Source: Microbacterium invictum (GTDB taxonomy: Bacteria; Actinomycetota; Actinomycetes; Actinomycetales; Microbacteriaceae). Taken from it: DNA of 64,000 nucleotides. Under the pieces are notes generated by a model, which was given only the letters and a program-made list of their open reading frames with translations, was not told the DNA's origin and ran no database searches. Numbering within the stretch: position 1 is the stretch's first letter; every line of letters begins with the position of its first letter. Both the position numbers and the translations under genes were made by a program. The stretch lies in the NCBI RefSeq assembly GCF_014197265.1, contig NZ_JACIFH010000001.1, positions 1,550,001 through 1,614,000 of the forward strand, read 5' to 3'. This document shows, piece by piece, positions 38,034 through 49,154 of the stretch.

Positions 38034-38837
38034 ATGAGCAATGATCCGATTCCTGACCGGCCCGCAGTACCCACCCCCGTGGCGCACACACCCCCGCCCG
38101 GCCCGTCGACGGGGGTCAAGCTCGCCGCCGAGGCCATGGGCACCTTCGTGCTCGTCTTCGGCGCTCTCAGCACCGCCCTGTTCGCCTCCGACTTCGGCAC
38201 CGGCGCGAACGGCAGCTCGCTGGGCGTCGGCTTCCTCGGTGTCGCACTCGCCTTCGGCCTGACCGTCCTGGTCGGCGTGTACGCGTGGGGTCCGATCTCG
38301 GGTGGCCACTTCAACCCTGCCGTCACGCTGGGCCTGGCCGCCGCCGGCCGGTTCGCGTGGAAGGACACGATCGGCTACATCATCGCGCAGATCGTGGGCG
38401 GCGCCGTCGGGACCACCCTGATCGTGCTGATCGGCATGTTCGGCCCGACCGGCTGGCTGTCGTCCGCACAGGACTCCGGCTTCGCGAGCAACGGCTTCGA
38501 CGAGCACTCCCCCGGCGGGTTCGGCCTGGGCGCGGCGATCACGGCCGAGATCCTGTTCACCGCGATCTTCGTGCTCGTGATCCTGGGCGTCACGCACAAG
38601 ACCCGCGGCACGGCGAACGCGGGAATCGCCATCGGTCTGACGCTCACGTTGATCCACCTGGCATCCATCCCCATCGACAACACGTCGGTGAACCCGGCGC
38701 GCTCGATCGCGGCGGCCATCTACGGCGGTGTCGACGCCCTCGGGCAGCTGTGGGTGTTCATCGTGTTCCCGATCGTCGGCGCGCTGCTGGCCGGGTTCCT
38801 GCAGAAGGCGCTCTTCGACAGCCGCGCCGCCGCCTGA
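38034..38837 (+). CDS. MIP/aquaporin family channel
   Basis: 267-residue six-helix channel. Both pore loops carry the NPA motif: HFNPAVTLG (about residue 90) and SVNPARSIAAAIY (about 222). The Arg after the second NPA and the narrow residues fit a water channel more than a glycerol facilitator. GAAAGGA precedes the ATG. It stands next to katG on the other strand; some aquaporins pass hydrogen peroxide, so a joint role in peroxide handling is possible but not shown. Confidence 0.92.
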   Translation: MSNDPIPDRPAVPTPVAHTPPPGPSTGVKLAAEAMGTFVLVFGALSTALFASDFGTGANGSSLGVGFLGVALAFGLTVLVGVYAWGPISGGHFNPAVTLGLAAAGRFAWKDTIGYIIAQIVGGAVGTTLIVLIGMFGPTGWLSSAQDSGFASNGFDEHSPGGFGLGAAITAEILFTAIFVLVILGVTHKTRGTANAGIAIGLTLTLIHLASIPIDNTSVNPARSIAAAIYGGVDALGQLWVFIVFPIVGALLAGFLQKALFDSRAAA

Positions 38838-38852
38838 CCTCGCACGACGGAA

Positions 38853-38888
38853 GATGGCCCTGCTCCCCCCAGAGGGAGCAGGGCCATC
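38853..38888. terminator. 15-bp stem bidirectional terminator between aquaporin and katG
   Basis: The arms 38853-38867 and 38874-38888 are perfect 15-bp complements with a 6-nt loop. The hairpin lies 16 bp after each convergent stop, a clear shared terminator. Confidence 0.88.
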
Positions 38889-38903
38889 GGCTTGCGTACC
38901 GGG

Positions 38904-41219
<2,316 letters not shown>

Positions 41220-41675
41220 TCAGGCAGCCTCGGCCGCGCACGACGGGCACAGGCCCCAGTACGTGACCTCGGCAGTCGAGATGGCATAGCCGTGAGTGGT
41301 CGCGGGGGTCAGGCACGGTGCGTGCCCGACGGCGCAGTCGATGTCCTCGACGGCGCCGCACCCGGTGCAGATCAGGTGATGGTGGTTGTCGTCGACGCGC
41401 AGCTCGAACCGCATCGGCTGGCCGGCGGGTTCGATCCGGCGGACCAGGCCCGCGGCCGTGAAGTCGCTGAGCGCGTTGTAGACCGACTGGCGGCTCGTGC
41501 GCGGCAGCTTCTGCTCGATGTCGGCGAAGACCGCATCGGCACTGGCGTGCGGGCGTGCGGCGAGCGACTCGAACACGGCGGTGCGCGACTCGGTGACACG
41601 CAGTCCAGCGCCGCGCAGCACGTCGGCTGCCGCCGGGTGTGTCGCGGGGAGGGAGGGTGTCATCACGGCATCCAT
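41220..41675 (-). CDS. furA: Fur-family peroxide/iron regulator (FurA/CatR-like)
   Basis: 151-residue repressor. The N-terminal winged helix has SRQSVYNALSDFTAAGLVRRIE (core at about residues 60-80). The dimerisation domain holds the metal sites HHHLICTGCGAVEDIDC and the second CxxC, LCPSCAAEA. By position next to katG it is the FurA/CatR type that senses peroxide through metal-catalysed oxidation or thiols. The start may be ATG 41675 or ATG 41663. A perfect operator lies 10 bp upstream of the first, and a TAGAAT overlapping the first ATG could be a -10 for the second, so autoregulation is likely. Confidence 0.93.
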   Translation of the reverse strand: MDAVMTPSLPATHPAAADVLRGAGLRVTESRTAVFESLAARPHASADAVFADIEQKLPRTSRQSVYNALSDFTAAGLVRRIEPAGQPMRFELRVDDNHHHLICTGCGAVEDIDCAVGHAPCLTPATTHGYAISTAEVTYWGLCPSCAAEAA

Positions 41676-41684
41676 TCTACCTCT

Positions 41685-41707
41685 TTGTTTTGATCAAATC
41701 AAAACAA
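41685..41707. promoter_or_regulatory. Fur-type operator of furA-katG
   Basis: TTGTTTTGAT and ATCAAAACAA are perfect 10-bp arms around CAA. The very AT-rich 23-bp palindrome stands out in a GC-rich genome and lies immediately upstream of furA. It fits the TTTTGAT-N3-ATCAAAA type of actinobacterial FurA/CatR sites. Confidence 0.85.
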
Positions 41708-41742
41708 GTGGATGCCGGTGCCGCAGCACTTCGCCGGCGGCG

Positions 41743-42738
41743 TCAGCCCGCGACCAGACGCGCCGTGCCGGCCTCATACTCGGTGAGATCGCCCGTCTCG
41801 CCGCGGCGCGCGGCGCGGCCGCCGACGACGACCATGTAGACGATGAACGCGGCGAGCGCCGCCGTGCCGATGCCGATCTTGATGGGCCACGGCCAGGGTG
41901 CGGCGGTCACGAAGCCCTCGATGAGACCGGCGACCGCCAGAACGAAGACGAGGCCGATCGCGATCGTGGCCAGAGACCGGCCGGCGGCGGCGAGCGCAGC
42001 GCCGCGGGTGCGCGGGCCCGGCGCCACCCACGCCCAGAAGATGTGGAGTCCGGCCGCCGCGGCCACGAAGATGCAGGTCAACTCGAGCTGACCGTGCGGG
42101 GCGATGTAGAGGAAGAAGACGTCGCCGCGGCCGTGTGCGAACAGGACCGCCGCCGCGGTGCCGACCGAGACCGCGTTCTGCATGACGACCATGACCGGCC
42201 AGATGCCGGTGATGCCGAACAGCACGCACTGTGCGGCGATCCAGGCGTTGTTCGTCCAGACCGTGCCCGCGAACACGGCTGCCGGGTTCTCGCTGTAGTA
42301 GCCGGTGAACTGGTTGTCGGCATAGTCGGCGAGGCCCGCCTCGTCGCCGAGCGCGGCCAGCACCGCGGGATCGCGGACGATCCACGTCGCCACGAGCGTG
42401 CCGATCACGACGAACGCGAGGGCGATCGCGAGGGTCGTCCAGCGCACCCGGTACAGCGCCGCGGGCAGCTGCAGCACGAAGAAGCGCGGCACCTGGCGCA
42501 GCACGTTCTCGGGCGCGCCGGTCAGCCGCAGCCGCGCCCGTGCGAGCAGGGTCGAGAGGTGGTCGCCGACCTGGCTGCGGCCCGCAGAGGTCTTGATCTC
42601 GGCGAGATCTGCGGATGCCGCACGGTAGCGCACCACGAGTTCATCGACCTCGGGGCCGGTGGGTCTCCGCAGCCTGCCGAGCTCGTCGAGCCGGGCCCAT
42701 TCGTCCTGCCGCGCCGCCGTGAGCGCGTCGAGGTCCAT
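41743..42738 (-). CDS. SpoIIM (stage II sporulation protein M) family membrane protein
   Basis: 331-residue membrane protein. A soluble helical N-terminal region (residues 1-95) is followed by about five to six helices, including TLAIALAFVVIGTLVATWIV, the characteristic AVFAGTVWTNNAWIAAQCVLFGITG segment (position about 175-200) and HGQLELTCIFVAAAAGLHIFWAW. The organism need not sporulate; the family is common in non-sporulating actinobacteria beside RDD and MoxR genes. The gene starts 16 bp from the divergent RDD gene, and TACAGT 7 nt before the ATG suggests a leaderless transcript. Confidence 0.9.
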   Translation of the reverse strand: MDLDALTAARQDEWARLDELGRLRRPTGPEVDELVVRYRAASADLAEIKTSAGRSQVGDHLSTLLARARLRLTGAPENVLRQVPRFFVLQLPAALYRVRWTTLAIALAFVVIGTLVATWIVRDPAVLAALGDEAGLADYADNQFTGYYSENPAAVFAGTVWTNNAWIAAQCVLFGITGIWPVMVVMQNAVSVGTAAAVLFAHGRGDVFFLYIAPHGQLELTCIFVAAAAGLHIFWAWVAPGPRTRGAALAAAGRSLATIAIGLVFVLAVAGLIEGFVTAAPWPWPIKIGIGTAALAAFIVYMVVVGGRAARRGETGDLTEYEAGTARLVAG

Positions 42739-42744
42739 GCGCTT

Positions 42745-42751
42745 TACTGTA
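42745..42751. promoter_or_regulatory. Overlapping divergent -10 elements (spoIIM and RDD genes)
   Basis: TACTGTA reads as TACTGT on the plus strand (4 nt before the RDD ATG) and TACAGT on the minus strand (7 nt before the spoIIM ATG). Only 16 bp separate the two start codons, so there is no room for Shine-Dalgarno sequences and a shared bidirectional leaderless promoter is likely. Confidence 0.5.
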
Positions 42752-42754
42752 CTC

Positions 42755-43591
42755 ATGTCCGCCGCCGGTACTGCCTTGCAGATCCACCAGGATGAGGTGC
42801 TCACGGGCGAGGCCGTCGCCCTCGACGTGCAGCCGGTCGGCTACTTCCTCAGCGCCTTGGGCGCATTGATCGACATGGTCTCCGGGCTCCTGCTGCTGAC
42901 CGCGTTCTGGCTCGCGGTGGGATGGGTCACCGGCTTCGATCTGCTGGCCCTGTCGCCCGCGCTCACGATCGCGTCGCTGGTCGTGGTGATCGTGGTGCTG
43001 CCGACCGCGATCGAGACGCTGAGCCGCGGCCGCAGCCTCGGGCGGCTGGTCGTGGGCTCGCGCATCGTGCGGGCCGACGGCGGCGCGGCGGGGTTCCGGC
43101 ACGCGTTCATCCGCGCTCTGACCGGAGTGCTGGAGCTGTGGTTCACGCTCGGCGCGGTCGCGGGCGTCGTCGGAGCGTTCACGCCGCGCTCGCAGCGCCT
43201 GGGCGATCTGCTGGCCGGCACCTACGCCGAGCGCACACGTGCGCCGCGGCTGCCGGCGCCGGTCGGCGCCGTGCCGGTGGCGCTGGCGGAGTGGGCCGTG
43301 GTGGCGGACGTGGCACGCCTGCCCGACCGCGTCGCACGGCGTGCCGCGCAGTTCGTTCGCGGCGCCGATGACCTGGACCCGGGGTCGCGCGTGCGCATCG
43401 CGGCCGAGATCGCCGCCGACGTGCGGCCCTACGTCGCGCCCGTGCCGGCCGCGGACCCCGAGACCTTCCTCCGCGCCGTCGTCGCCGTGCGCCGCGACCG
43501 CGAATACGCGTCGATCACGCTGGAGAACGAGCGGGCCGCGCGGCTGACTGCCGGTGTCGATGCCGCGCCGCGCGGCTTCCCGCAGCGCTGA
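42755..43591 (+). CDS. RDD family membrane protein
   Basis: 278-residue protein. The RDD domain (about residues 25-160) has a conserved Asp in helix 1 (LSALGALIDMVSGLLLLTAFW) and the RSLGRLVVGSRIV loop, ending with RSQRLGDLLAGTYAERT. The C-terminal 110 residues are soluble and specific to actinobacterial members. Function is unproven; some RDD proteins act as Na+/H+ antiporters. It is divergently paired with spoIIM as in other actinobacteria. It is followed by the repeat-rich region. Confidence 0.88.
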   Translation: MSAAGTALQIHQDEVLTGEAVALDVQPVGYFLSALGALIDMVSGLLLLTAFWLAVGWVTGFDLLALSPALTIASLVVVIVVLPTAIETLSRGRSLGRLVVGSRIVRADGGAAGFRHAFIRALTGVLELWFTLGAVAGVVGAFTPRSQRLGDLLAGTYAERTRAPRLPAPVGAVPVALAEWAVVADVARLPDRVARRAAQFVRGADDLDPGSRVRIAAEIAADVRPYVAPVPAADPETFLRAVVAVRRDREYASITLENERAARLTAGVDAAPRGFPQR

Positions 43592-43670
43592 GCGCCGCCG
43601 GCCTCGCGCACACCCGACCCAAGTCCACCTGACGCGCGCACCCCGGCATCCACCCCCAGCTGTGCTGTCA

Positions 43671-43979
43671 GATCGTGGTCGCCTCTGGCTGCCTCGTCCC
43701 CTGCGCTACCGGATCGTGGTCGCTCCTGGCCGCCTCACGACCACCGACCCCGCCACACGTGACCCCACTCCTCCCGGCACGAGCACCTCCGCACCCCGCA
43801 CCACCAGATCGTGGTCGCTCCTGGCCGCCTCACGACCACCGACCCCGCCACACGCGACTCCACTCCTCCCGGCACGAGCACCTCCGCACCCCGCGCCACC
43901 CGCACCACCAAATCGTGGTCGCTCCTGGCCGCCTCACGCCCAGCGACCCCACCACACGTGACTCCAAGTCGGCTCGACG
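43671..43979 (+). repeat. Four imperfect repeats sharing core GTGGTCGC-N-CTGGCCGCCTC
   Basis: Core starts at 43675, 43716, 43811 and 43915. The last three units are 95 and 104 bp apart; the 104-bp unit has a 9-bp insertion. The first is a short, diverged copy. Units 3 and 4 have ACCAC just before the core, forming ACCAC-N6-GTGGT hairpins. The 476-bp gap 43592-44067 holds these repeats, and after them only a GCCCC/GGGGC hairpin at about 44032-44044. I see no gene in it. Confidence 0.85.
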
Positions 43980-44067
43980 CCTCCTCCACAATGGCGGAGT
44001 CGGCTCTTCTGTCCACGGCTTGCGCCCCTGAGCCCCCTCGGGGCCCGCGACAGCCGACAGTGAATGG

Positions 44068-45078
44068 ATGCCGGTTCCTCCTCGTCCCCTGCCCGATCAA
44101 CTCGGCGACGCGTTCAGCTGCGGTGCCGCACGTGAGGCAGGCGCGACGCGAGGTCGGCTTCGCGCGATGGATCTCTCGGCTCCTTTTCGGGGCGTGCGGC
44201 AGCGCAGTTCGGCGCAGTCTGAGCCCATCGACGAGAACGAGCCACTCGCGCGCGACCGCGTGGCGTACGCGCGCGTGCGGCGTCTGGCCGAAGCGTACGC
44301 AACGATCATGCATCCGGATGCATTCTTCGTCGGGTTGACGGCGGTCGCTCTGCTCGAACTGCCGCTGCCCTGGAGGTTCGATGCCCACTCACCGTTGTCG
44401 GTTGCGGTGCCGCCTCCACATCGCGCGCCGCGAGGATCCGGCATCCGGGGCCATCGATTCTCACAGCGGCAGATGGCCGCGCGCACGTGCGATGGCCTTC
44501 GCGTTGCTGTGCCCGCAGACCTGTGGGCTTCGCTCGCCGGCACGCTCACCGAACGGGAACTCATCATCCTCGGCGACGCGATCGTCCGCATTCCGCGCGA
44601 TCGCGACGGCGCTCCACAACCCGAGCAGCAGCTGGCAACGATCCCCGAGCTCGAGGCAGCCGCGCGTCGCCCGGGACGAAGGCGCCGAGTCGAGCTCCTG
44701 CGTGCATGCTCGCGGGTGCGCATGGGGAGCATGTCGGCGCTCGAGACGGATTGCAGACTCACGATGGAGGACGCCGGCCTGCCCGAACCTGAGCTCGACG
44801 TCGAGATCTTGGACGCCCGTGGACGACTGATCGGCATCTCTGACGCGATCTACCGTCGCTGGGGAGTCGTCGTGGAGGTTGAGGGAAGGCACCACAGTAC
44901 GAGCGACGCTCAGTGGAGTCGCGATCTCGACAAGTACGCCGCATACGCGGCGGTCGGTTTGGAGCTCGTGCGCCTCGCGTCGAAGCACATCCGCGGGCCG
45001 AGGCCGCGCGGACCCGAGATCGTGCGTGCGGTGCTGCAGCGACGCGGCTGGCGTCCTGAGGCCTCGTCCGCGCAGTAG
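44068..45078 (+). CDS. PD-(D/E)XK nuclease-like protein (DUF559/VSR-like) with AbiEi-like N-terminus
   Basis: 336-residue protein. The N-terminal 40 residues (LGDAFSCGAAREAGATRGRL then FRGVR) look like the winged-helix start of AbiEi-type antitoxin-like proteins. The middle (about 60-190) is a conserved but unassigned domain. The C-terminal part is a DUF559-like restriction-endonuclease fold with Asp259 in ISDAIYRRW, Glu270 and Glu272 in VVVEVEGRHH, and a later RDLDKYAAYAAVGLELVRL. The candidate catalytic D...ExE set is therefore intact. Related genes are frequent and multicopy in Microbacteriaceae by recollection. It is flanked on both sides by related repeats. The biological role is unknown; DNA defence, repair or mobile behaviour are possible. 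Confidence 0.8.
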   Translation: MPVPPRPLPDQLGDAFSCGAAREAGATRGRLRAMDLSAPFRGVRQRSSAQSEPIDENEPLARDRVAYARVRRLAEAYATIMHPDAFFVGLTAVALLELPLPWRFDAHSPLSVAVPPPHRAPRGSGIRGHRFSQRQMAARTCDGLRVAVPADLWASLAGTLTERELIILGDAIVRIPRDRDGAPQPEQQLATIPELEAAARRPGRRRRVELLRACSRVRMGSMSALETDCRLTMEDAGLPEPELDVEILDARGRLIGISDAIYRRWGVVVEVEGRHHSTSDAQWSRDLDKYAAYAAVGLELVRLASKHIRGPRPRGPEIVRAVLQRRGWRPEASSAQ

Positions 45079-45170
45079 TCGCTCGATCGCGGACAGGTCC
45101 GCCAACTCCGGGCCCCCGGCCCGCGTGCGCCGCGTGTCGGCGGCGCTGCCGCACCGAGCGGCCCAGGACC

Positions 45171-45215
45171 ACAATCATGGTCGCCTCTGGCCGCCTCGGC
45201 CGGTAGACCCGGCCG
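45171..45215 (+). repeat. Single diverged copy of the repeat core
   Basis: ATGGTCGCCTCTGGCCGCCT begins at 45177 and is preceded by GACCACAATC, which gives a GACCA-N6-TGGTC hairpin. It is most like the first copy of the left cluster (43675), which links the repeats on both sides of the nuclease-like gene. Confidence 0.7.
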
Positions 45216-45348
45216 CACGCGAACCCAAGTCCGCTGGCTCGCGCGATCTGGCGCGGTCGTGCGTGGCCCGAAGTCACTCTGGGTGCCGGGGCTCCGGCCT
45301 CCACTCAGACGTGGGGACGCTCGTGACCTCTTTGAGTTCACGGAAGCA

Positions 45349-45788
45349 GCGACACGCGACCCGATTCGAGCGAACGGGACCGCGCCGAGAAACTGTGGTC
45401 ACGACTGGCCGCCTCAGCCGACGGGACACGGCAACACGCGACCCCGATTCGGGCGAACGGGACCACGCCGCAGAAACTGTGGTCACTACTGGCCGCCTAA
45501 GCCGACGCGACACGGCAACACGCGACCCCGATTCGGGCAACCGGGACCACGCCGCAGAAACTGTGGTCACTACTGGCCGCCTCAGCCGACGGGACACGGC
45601 AACACGCGACCCCGACTCGGGCGAACGGGACCGCGCCGCAGAAACTGTGGTCACTACTGGCCGCCTCAGCCGACGCGAGACGGCAACACGCGACCCCGAT
45701 TCGGGCGAACGGGACCACGCCGCAGAAACTGTGGTCACTACTGGCCGCATCAACCAACGGGACACGGCAACACGCGATCCCGATTTCC
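45349..45788 (+). repeat. 84-bp tandem repeat array, about five units
   Basis: GTGGTC cores at 45395, 45479, 45563, 45647 and 45731 are exactly 84 bp apart. Units differ at only a few positions; a diverged half-unit precedes the first. Each unit contains GACCAC-N12-GTGGTC, a possible hairpin. Because 84 is divisible by 3 the frames stay open through the array, but no start signal or domain supports [11 protein letters not shown]. The whole 777-bp gap 45079-45855 is non-coding: one single copy, this array, and the ahcY terminator. Confidence 0.9.
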
Positions 45789-45826
45789 CGCCGAGAACAC
45801 CAGCCACGCTCAGACACCCAGCCACG

Positions 45827-45848
45827 CCCCGGGACCACGCCCCCGGGG
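45827..45848 (-). terminator. Terminator hairpin of ahcY
   Basis: CCCCGGG and CCCGGGG form a 7-bp GC stem with an 8-nt loop, 7 bp beyond the ahcY stop. The loop side contains GGGACCACGCC, the same string that starts the hairpin in each 84-bp repeat. Confidence 0.7.
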
Positions 45849-45855
45849 CGCCGGC

Positions 45856-47313
<1,458 letters not shown>

Positions 47314-47360
47314 TGGGCCATTCTCCCACGCGCGCCGAACCGCGTGGTGCGGGCGTGGCC

Positions 47361-47567
47361 CTAGACCCGGAGGGTCTCGTGCCGGACGACGACCCATCCC
47401 TTGGGCACCGACATCCGGTCGGTGTGGATGGCGCACAGGTCATGCGCGTGCGGGTCGTCACCACCGCCGAGCGGGCCGACAGCAGCCATCTGGTCGCCGT
47501 AATCGTATGTGAGCGTCGTCACGGCTTCGCGGGCGCAGCCCACCTTGGAACACAGTCTCTCGCGCAT
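47361..47567 (-). CDS. DUF3499 family protein
   Basis: 68-residue protein almost confined to actinobacteria. [24 protein letters not shown] and [21 protein letters not shown] contain Cys6, Cys11, Cys47 and His residues that look like a small zinc site; the strings are quoted by their cores LCSKVGC and [13 protein letters not shown] 47567 is preferred to GTG 47588 because it gives the usual family N-terminus. It corresponds to Rv3258c and stands next to the Rv3259-like gene. Function unknown. Confidence 0.85.
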   Translation of the reverse strand: MRERLCSKVGCAREAVTTLTYDYGDQMAAVGPLGGGDDPHAHDLCAIHTDRMSVPKGWVVVRHETLRV

Positions 47568-47602
47568 CGCCCTGACGCTATCGGGCACACCGACTCATCG
47601 AA

Positions 47603-47632
47603 TGGATGCCGCGCCGCAGCCACCGGCATCCA
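47603..47632. repeat. Inverted pair of GGATGCCG words in a divergent promoter region
   Basis: TGGATGCCG (47603-47611) and CGGCATCCA (47624-47632) form a 9-bp stem with a 12-nt loop. Unlike the other pairs it lies between two divergent genes, so it cannot be a simple terminator. Confidence 0.55.
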
Positions 47633-47656
47633 CTCTCCGATCCGGGGTGGCGCGCC

Positions 47657-47662
47657 TAGGAT
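47657..47662 (+). promoter_or_regulatory. -10-like element of the Rv3259-like gene
   Basis: TAGGAT is 6 nt before ATG 47669, identical in sequence and spacing to the element at 25333. Confidence 0.5.
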
Positions 47663-47668
47663 GGACGC

Positions 47669-48106
47669 ATGATGAGGCGGCGTTCACGCACGGCTCCGGA
47701 GCGCGGCCGTCCGGCCCGTCACGGCAGGCACGGGCGCGAGGGCCGCAGCCCGGTGATCCGGCCGCCGCTGCCGCCCCTGGAGAGCCGGATGGATCGGTTC
47801 GACCTCGCCGTGGCGACATCCGCCGACTTCCTGCGCAGCGCGTGGGAAGAGCTGCGGGAAGTGCGCTTCGAGGTGGGCGCGATGCCCCCGGCATCCGACG
47901 ATGAGGGGATCCCCCGCTGGACGGTGCTGACCGACCAGAAGCGGATCATCCTGTACCGCCTGCCGATCGAGCGGCTCAGTCACCTGCACCGCAATGACGA
48001 CCTGCACCGCCGGATGATGATCGAGAGCTGCGTCTTCCGCGCGGCCGCCGAGTACCTCGGTCGCGATCCGTGGGATCTCGGCCCCGAGCGCTTCCGCTAC
48101 TTCTGA
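47669..48106 (+). CDS. Rv3259-like 'metallopeptidase family' protein
   Basis: 145-residue protein. The first 40 residues are basic and Gly/Arg/Pro-rich. The core (about 41-145: RFDLAVATSADFLRSAW, EVRFEVGAMPP, RIILYRLPIERL) matches the small actinobacterial proteins that lie opposite DUF3499 genes. The family is often labelled metallopeptidase, but no HExxH zinc motif is present here; the corresponding helix reads RMMIESCVFRAAAEYLG. I would not call it a protease. The start is supported by TAGGAT 6 nt upstream. Confidence 0.78.
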   Translation: MMRRRSRTAPERGRPARHGRHGREGRSPVIRPPLPPLESRMDRFDLAVATSADFLRSAWEELREVRFEVGAMPPASDDEGIPRWTVLTDQKRIILYRLPIERLSHLHRNDDLHRRMMIESCVFRAAAEYLGRDPWDLGPERFRYF

Positions 48107-48114
48107 GACGCATC

Positions 48115-48237
48115 ACTGCACCGCGCCCTCGGCGCGCAGGATCTCGGCCGGTTCGGATGCCGCATGCGCGGCCCACACCGACGCCCCGAGTTCGGACCGC
48201 GCGGGAGAATCCGCGATGTCACCGCCGGGTGGGGTTC
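48115..48237 (-). pseudogene. Possible 3' remnant of a lost gene
   Basis: On the minus strand, a 40-codon stretch with coding-like composition (ending SVWAAHAASEPAEILRAEGA and a TGA) has no start codon of its own and no upstream continuation. It lies in the 233-bp gap 48107-48339, where related genomes might carry a further gene of the manA/manB block. I cannot identify the parent protein, and it may be chance. Confidence 0.2.
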
Positions 48238-48339
48238 ACCCGCTTCCGCAGTGTCGCCGAGACCCCGTTCAATCGGGTACTCGAAGTGCGCCCCTGATCC
48301 GGTGCGTCGGGCCGCCACCCCGCCCCTGACCCCGCCTGC

Positions 48340-49047
48340 TCAGCCGGCGAGTGCCGCCTCGACCGCGGCCCGCAGGCGGGCGGCGTTGGTCTCCTGGATC
48401 TCGAACACCGCGCCGTCTACGACGAGGATCGGGACGCCCTGCACGACCTGCTCGGTGCCCTCGATCGTCGAGCCGAGCCAGTGGTCGTTCGACGCGGTGA
48501 CCCATCCGCTGAAGCGCTGCGACGTGACGGCGTCGGAGATGTCGCCCGTGACGCCCGCCTGCGCGGCGAGCGCGAGGATCTCCTCGTCGGTCGGTGCTCC
48601 GGCATCCGACACCTGATTCTGCTGGAGAAGCGCGTACAGCGCCGGGACCGCGTCGGTGTGGCCGGCATCGGCTGCCGCGGCGAGCGCGTTGGCGGCCCGC
48701 GTCGACCAGTCGGTGTCGTCGCCGCGCTTCGCGCTCACGAAGTTCAGCGGGTGGATCGTCAGCGTGATGTCGCCGCTGTCGACCCAGGCCGCCAGCAGCT
48801 CGCCGGTGTCGGCCTCGAGCAGGGCGCAGTACGGGCACGACAGGTCGGTCCACAGCGCCACCTCGACCGGCCCGGTGCCGGCCGCGATGCCGAAGCCCTC
48901 GACGTTCGCGGGAGCCGCCGAGCCCGGCGTGGAGATCTCGGGGGTGGATGCCGGAGCGTCAGCCGCGGCCGTGCAGCCGCTGAGGGCGAGTGCACCGGCG
49001 ATGACAGCCGATGCGAGGAGGGTGGCGGGCTTCGGTGTGATGCGCAT
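48340..49047 (-). CDS. DsbA/DSBA-like thioredoxin-fold lipoprotein
   Basis: 235-residue exported protein. The signal peptide ends in the lipobox LSGC (Cys near 24). A thioredoxin fold follows with active site LSCPYCAL (CPYC, about residues 71-74) and a helical insertion. The cis-Pro region is VQGVPILVVDG. It probably oxidises or isomerises disulfides of secreted proteins from the outer face of the membrane, or serves cytochrome maturation. AAAGGA lies 6 nt before ATG 49047. It is divergent from the sirtuin gene. Confidence 0.88.
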   Translation of the reverse strand: MRITPKPATLLASAVIAGALALSGCTAAADAPASTPEISTPGSAAPANVEGFGIAAGTGPVEVALWTDLSCPYCALLEADTGELLAAWVDSGDITLTIHPLNFVSAKRGDDTDWSTRAANALAAAADAGHTDAVPALYALLQQNQVSDAGAPTDEEILALAAQAGVTGDISDAVTSQRFSGWVTASNDHWLGSTIEGTEQVVQGVPILVVDGAVFEIQETNAARLRAAVEAALAG

Positions 49048-49154
49048 GGGGATCCTTTGTGGTCTGACCACGTTCAATGTAGCGTTGTCACCTGCATGCG
49101 CGCCCGGAGCAAGGCCGTGTCAATACAGTGGGAGTGCCAGGTCAGGAGGCCGCC

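Noticed and set aside
41685..41707. Attachment site of an integrated element
   Set aside because: The palindrome has no second copy nearby and no integrase; position before furA and AT-rich arms fit a Fur operator.
45349..45788. CRISPR array
   Set aside because: Repeats are contiguous 84-bp units without unique spacers, and there are no cas genes.
45274..45825. Open frame over the 84-bp array encoding 28-residue repeats (SRVAVSRRLRRPVVTTVS...)
   Set aside because: Several frames are open because 84 is a multiple of 3. There is no ribosome site, promoter or known domain, and the frame has no support outside the array.
47314..47360. SAH or SAM riboswitch for ahcY
   Set aside because: The space before ahcY is too short and lacks the conserved SAH-riboswitch pairing; a leaderless-type start fits better.
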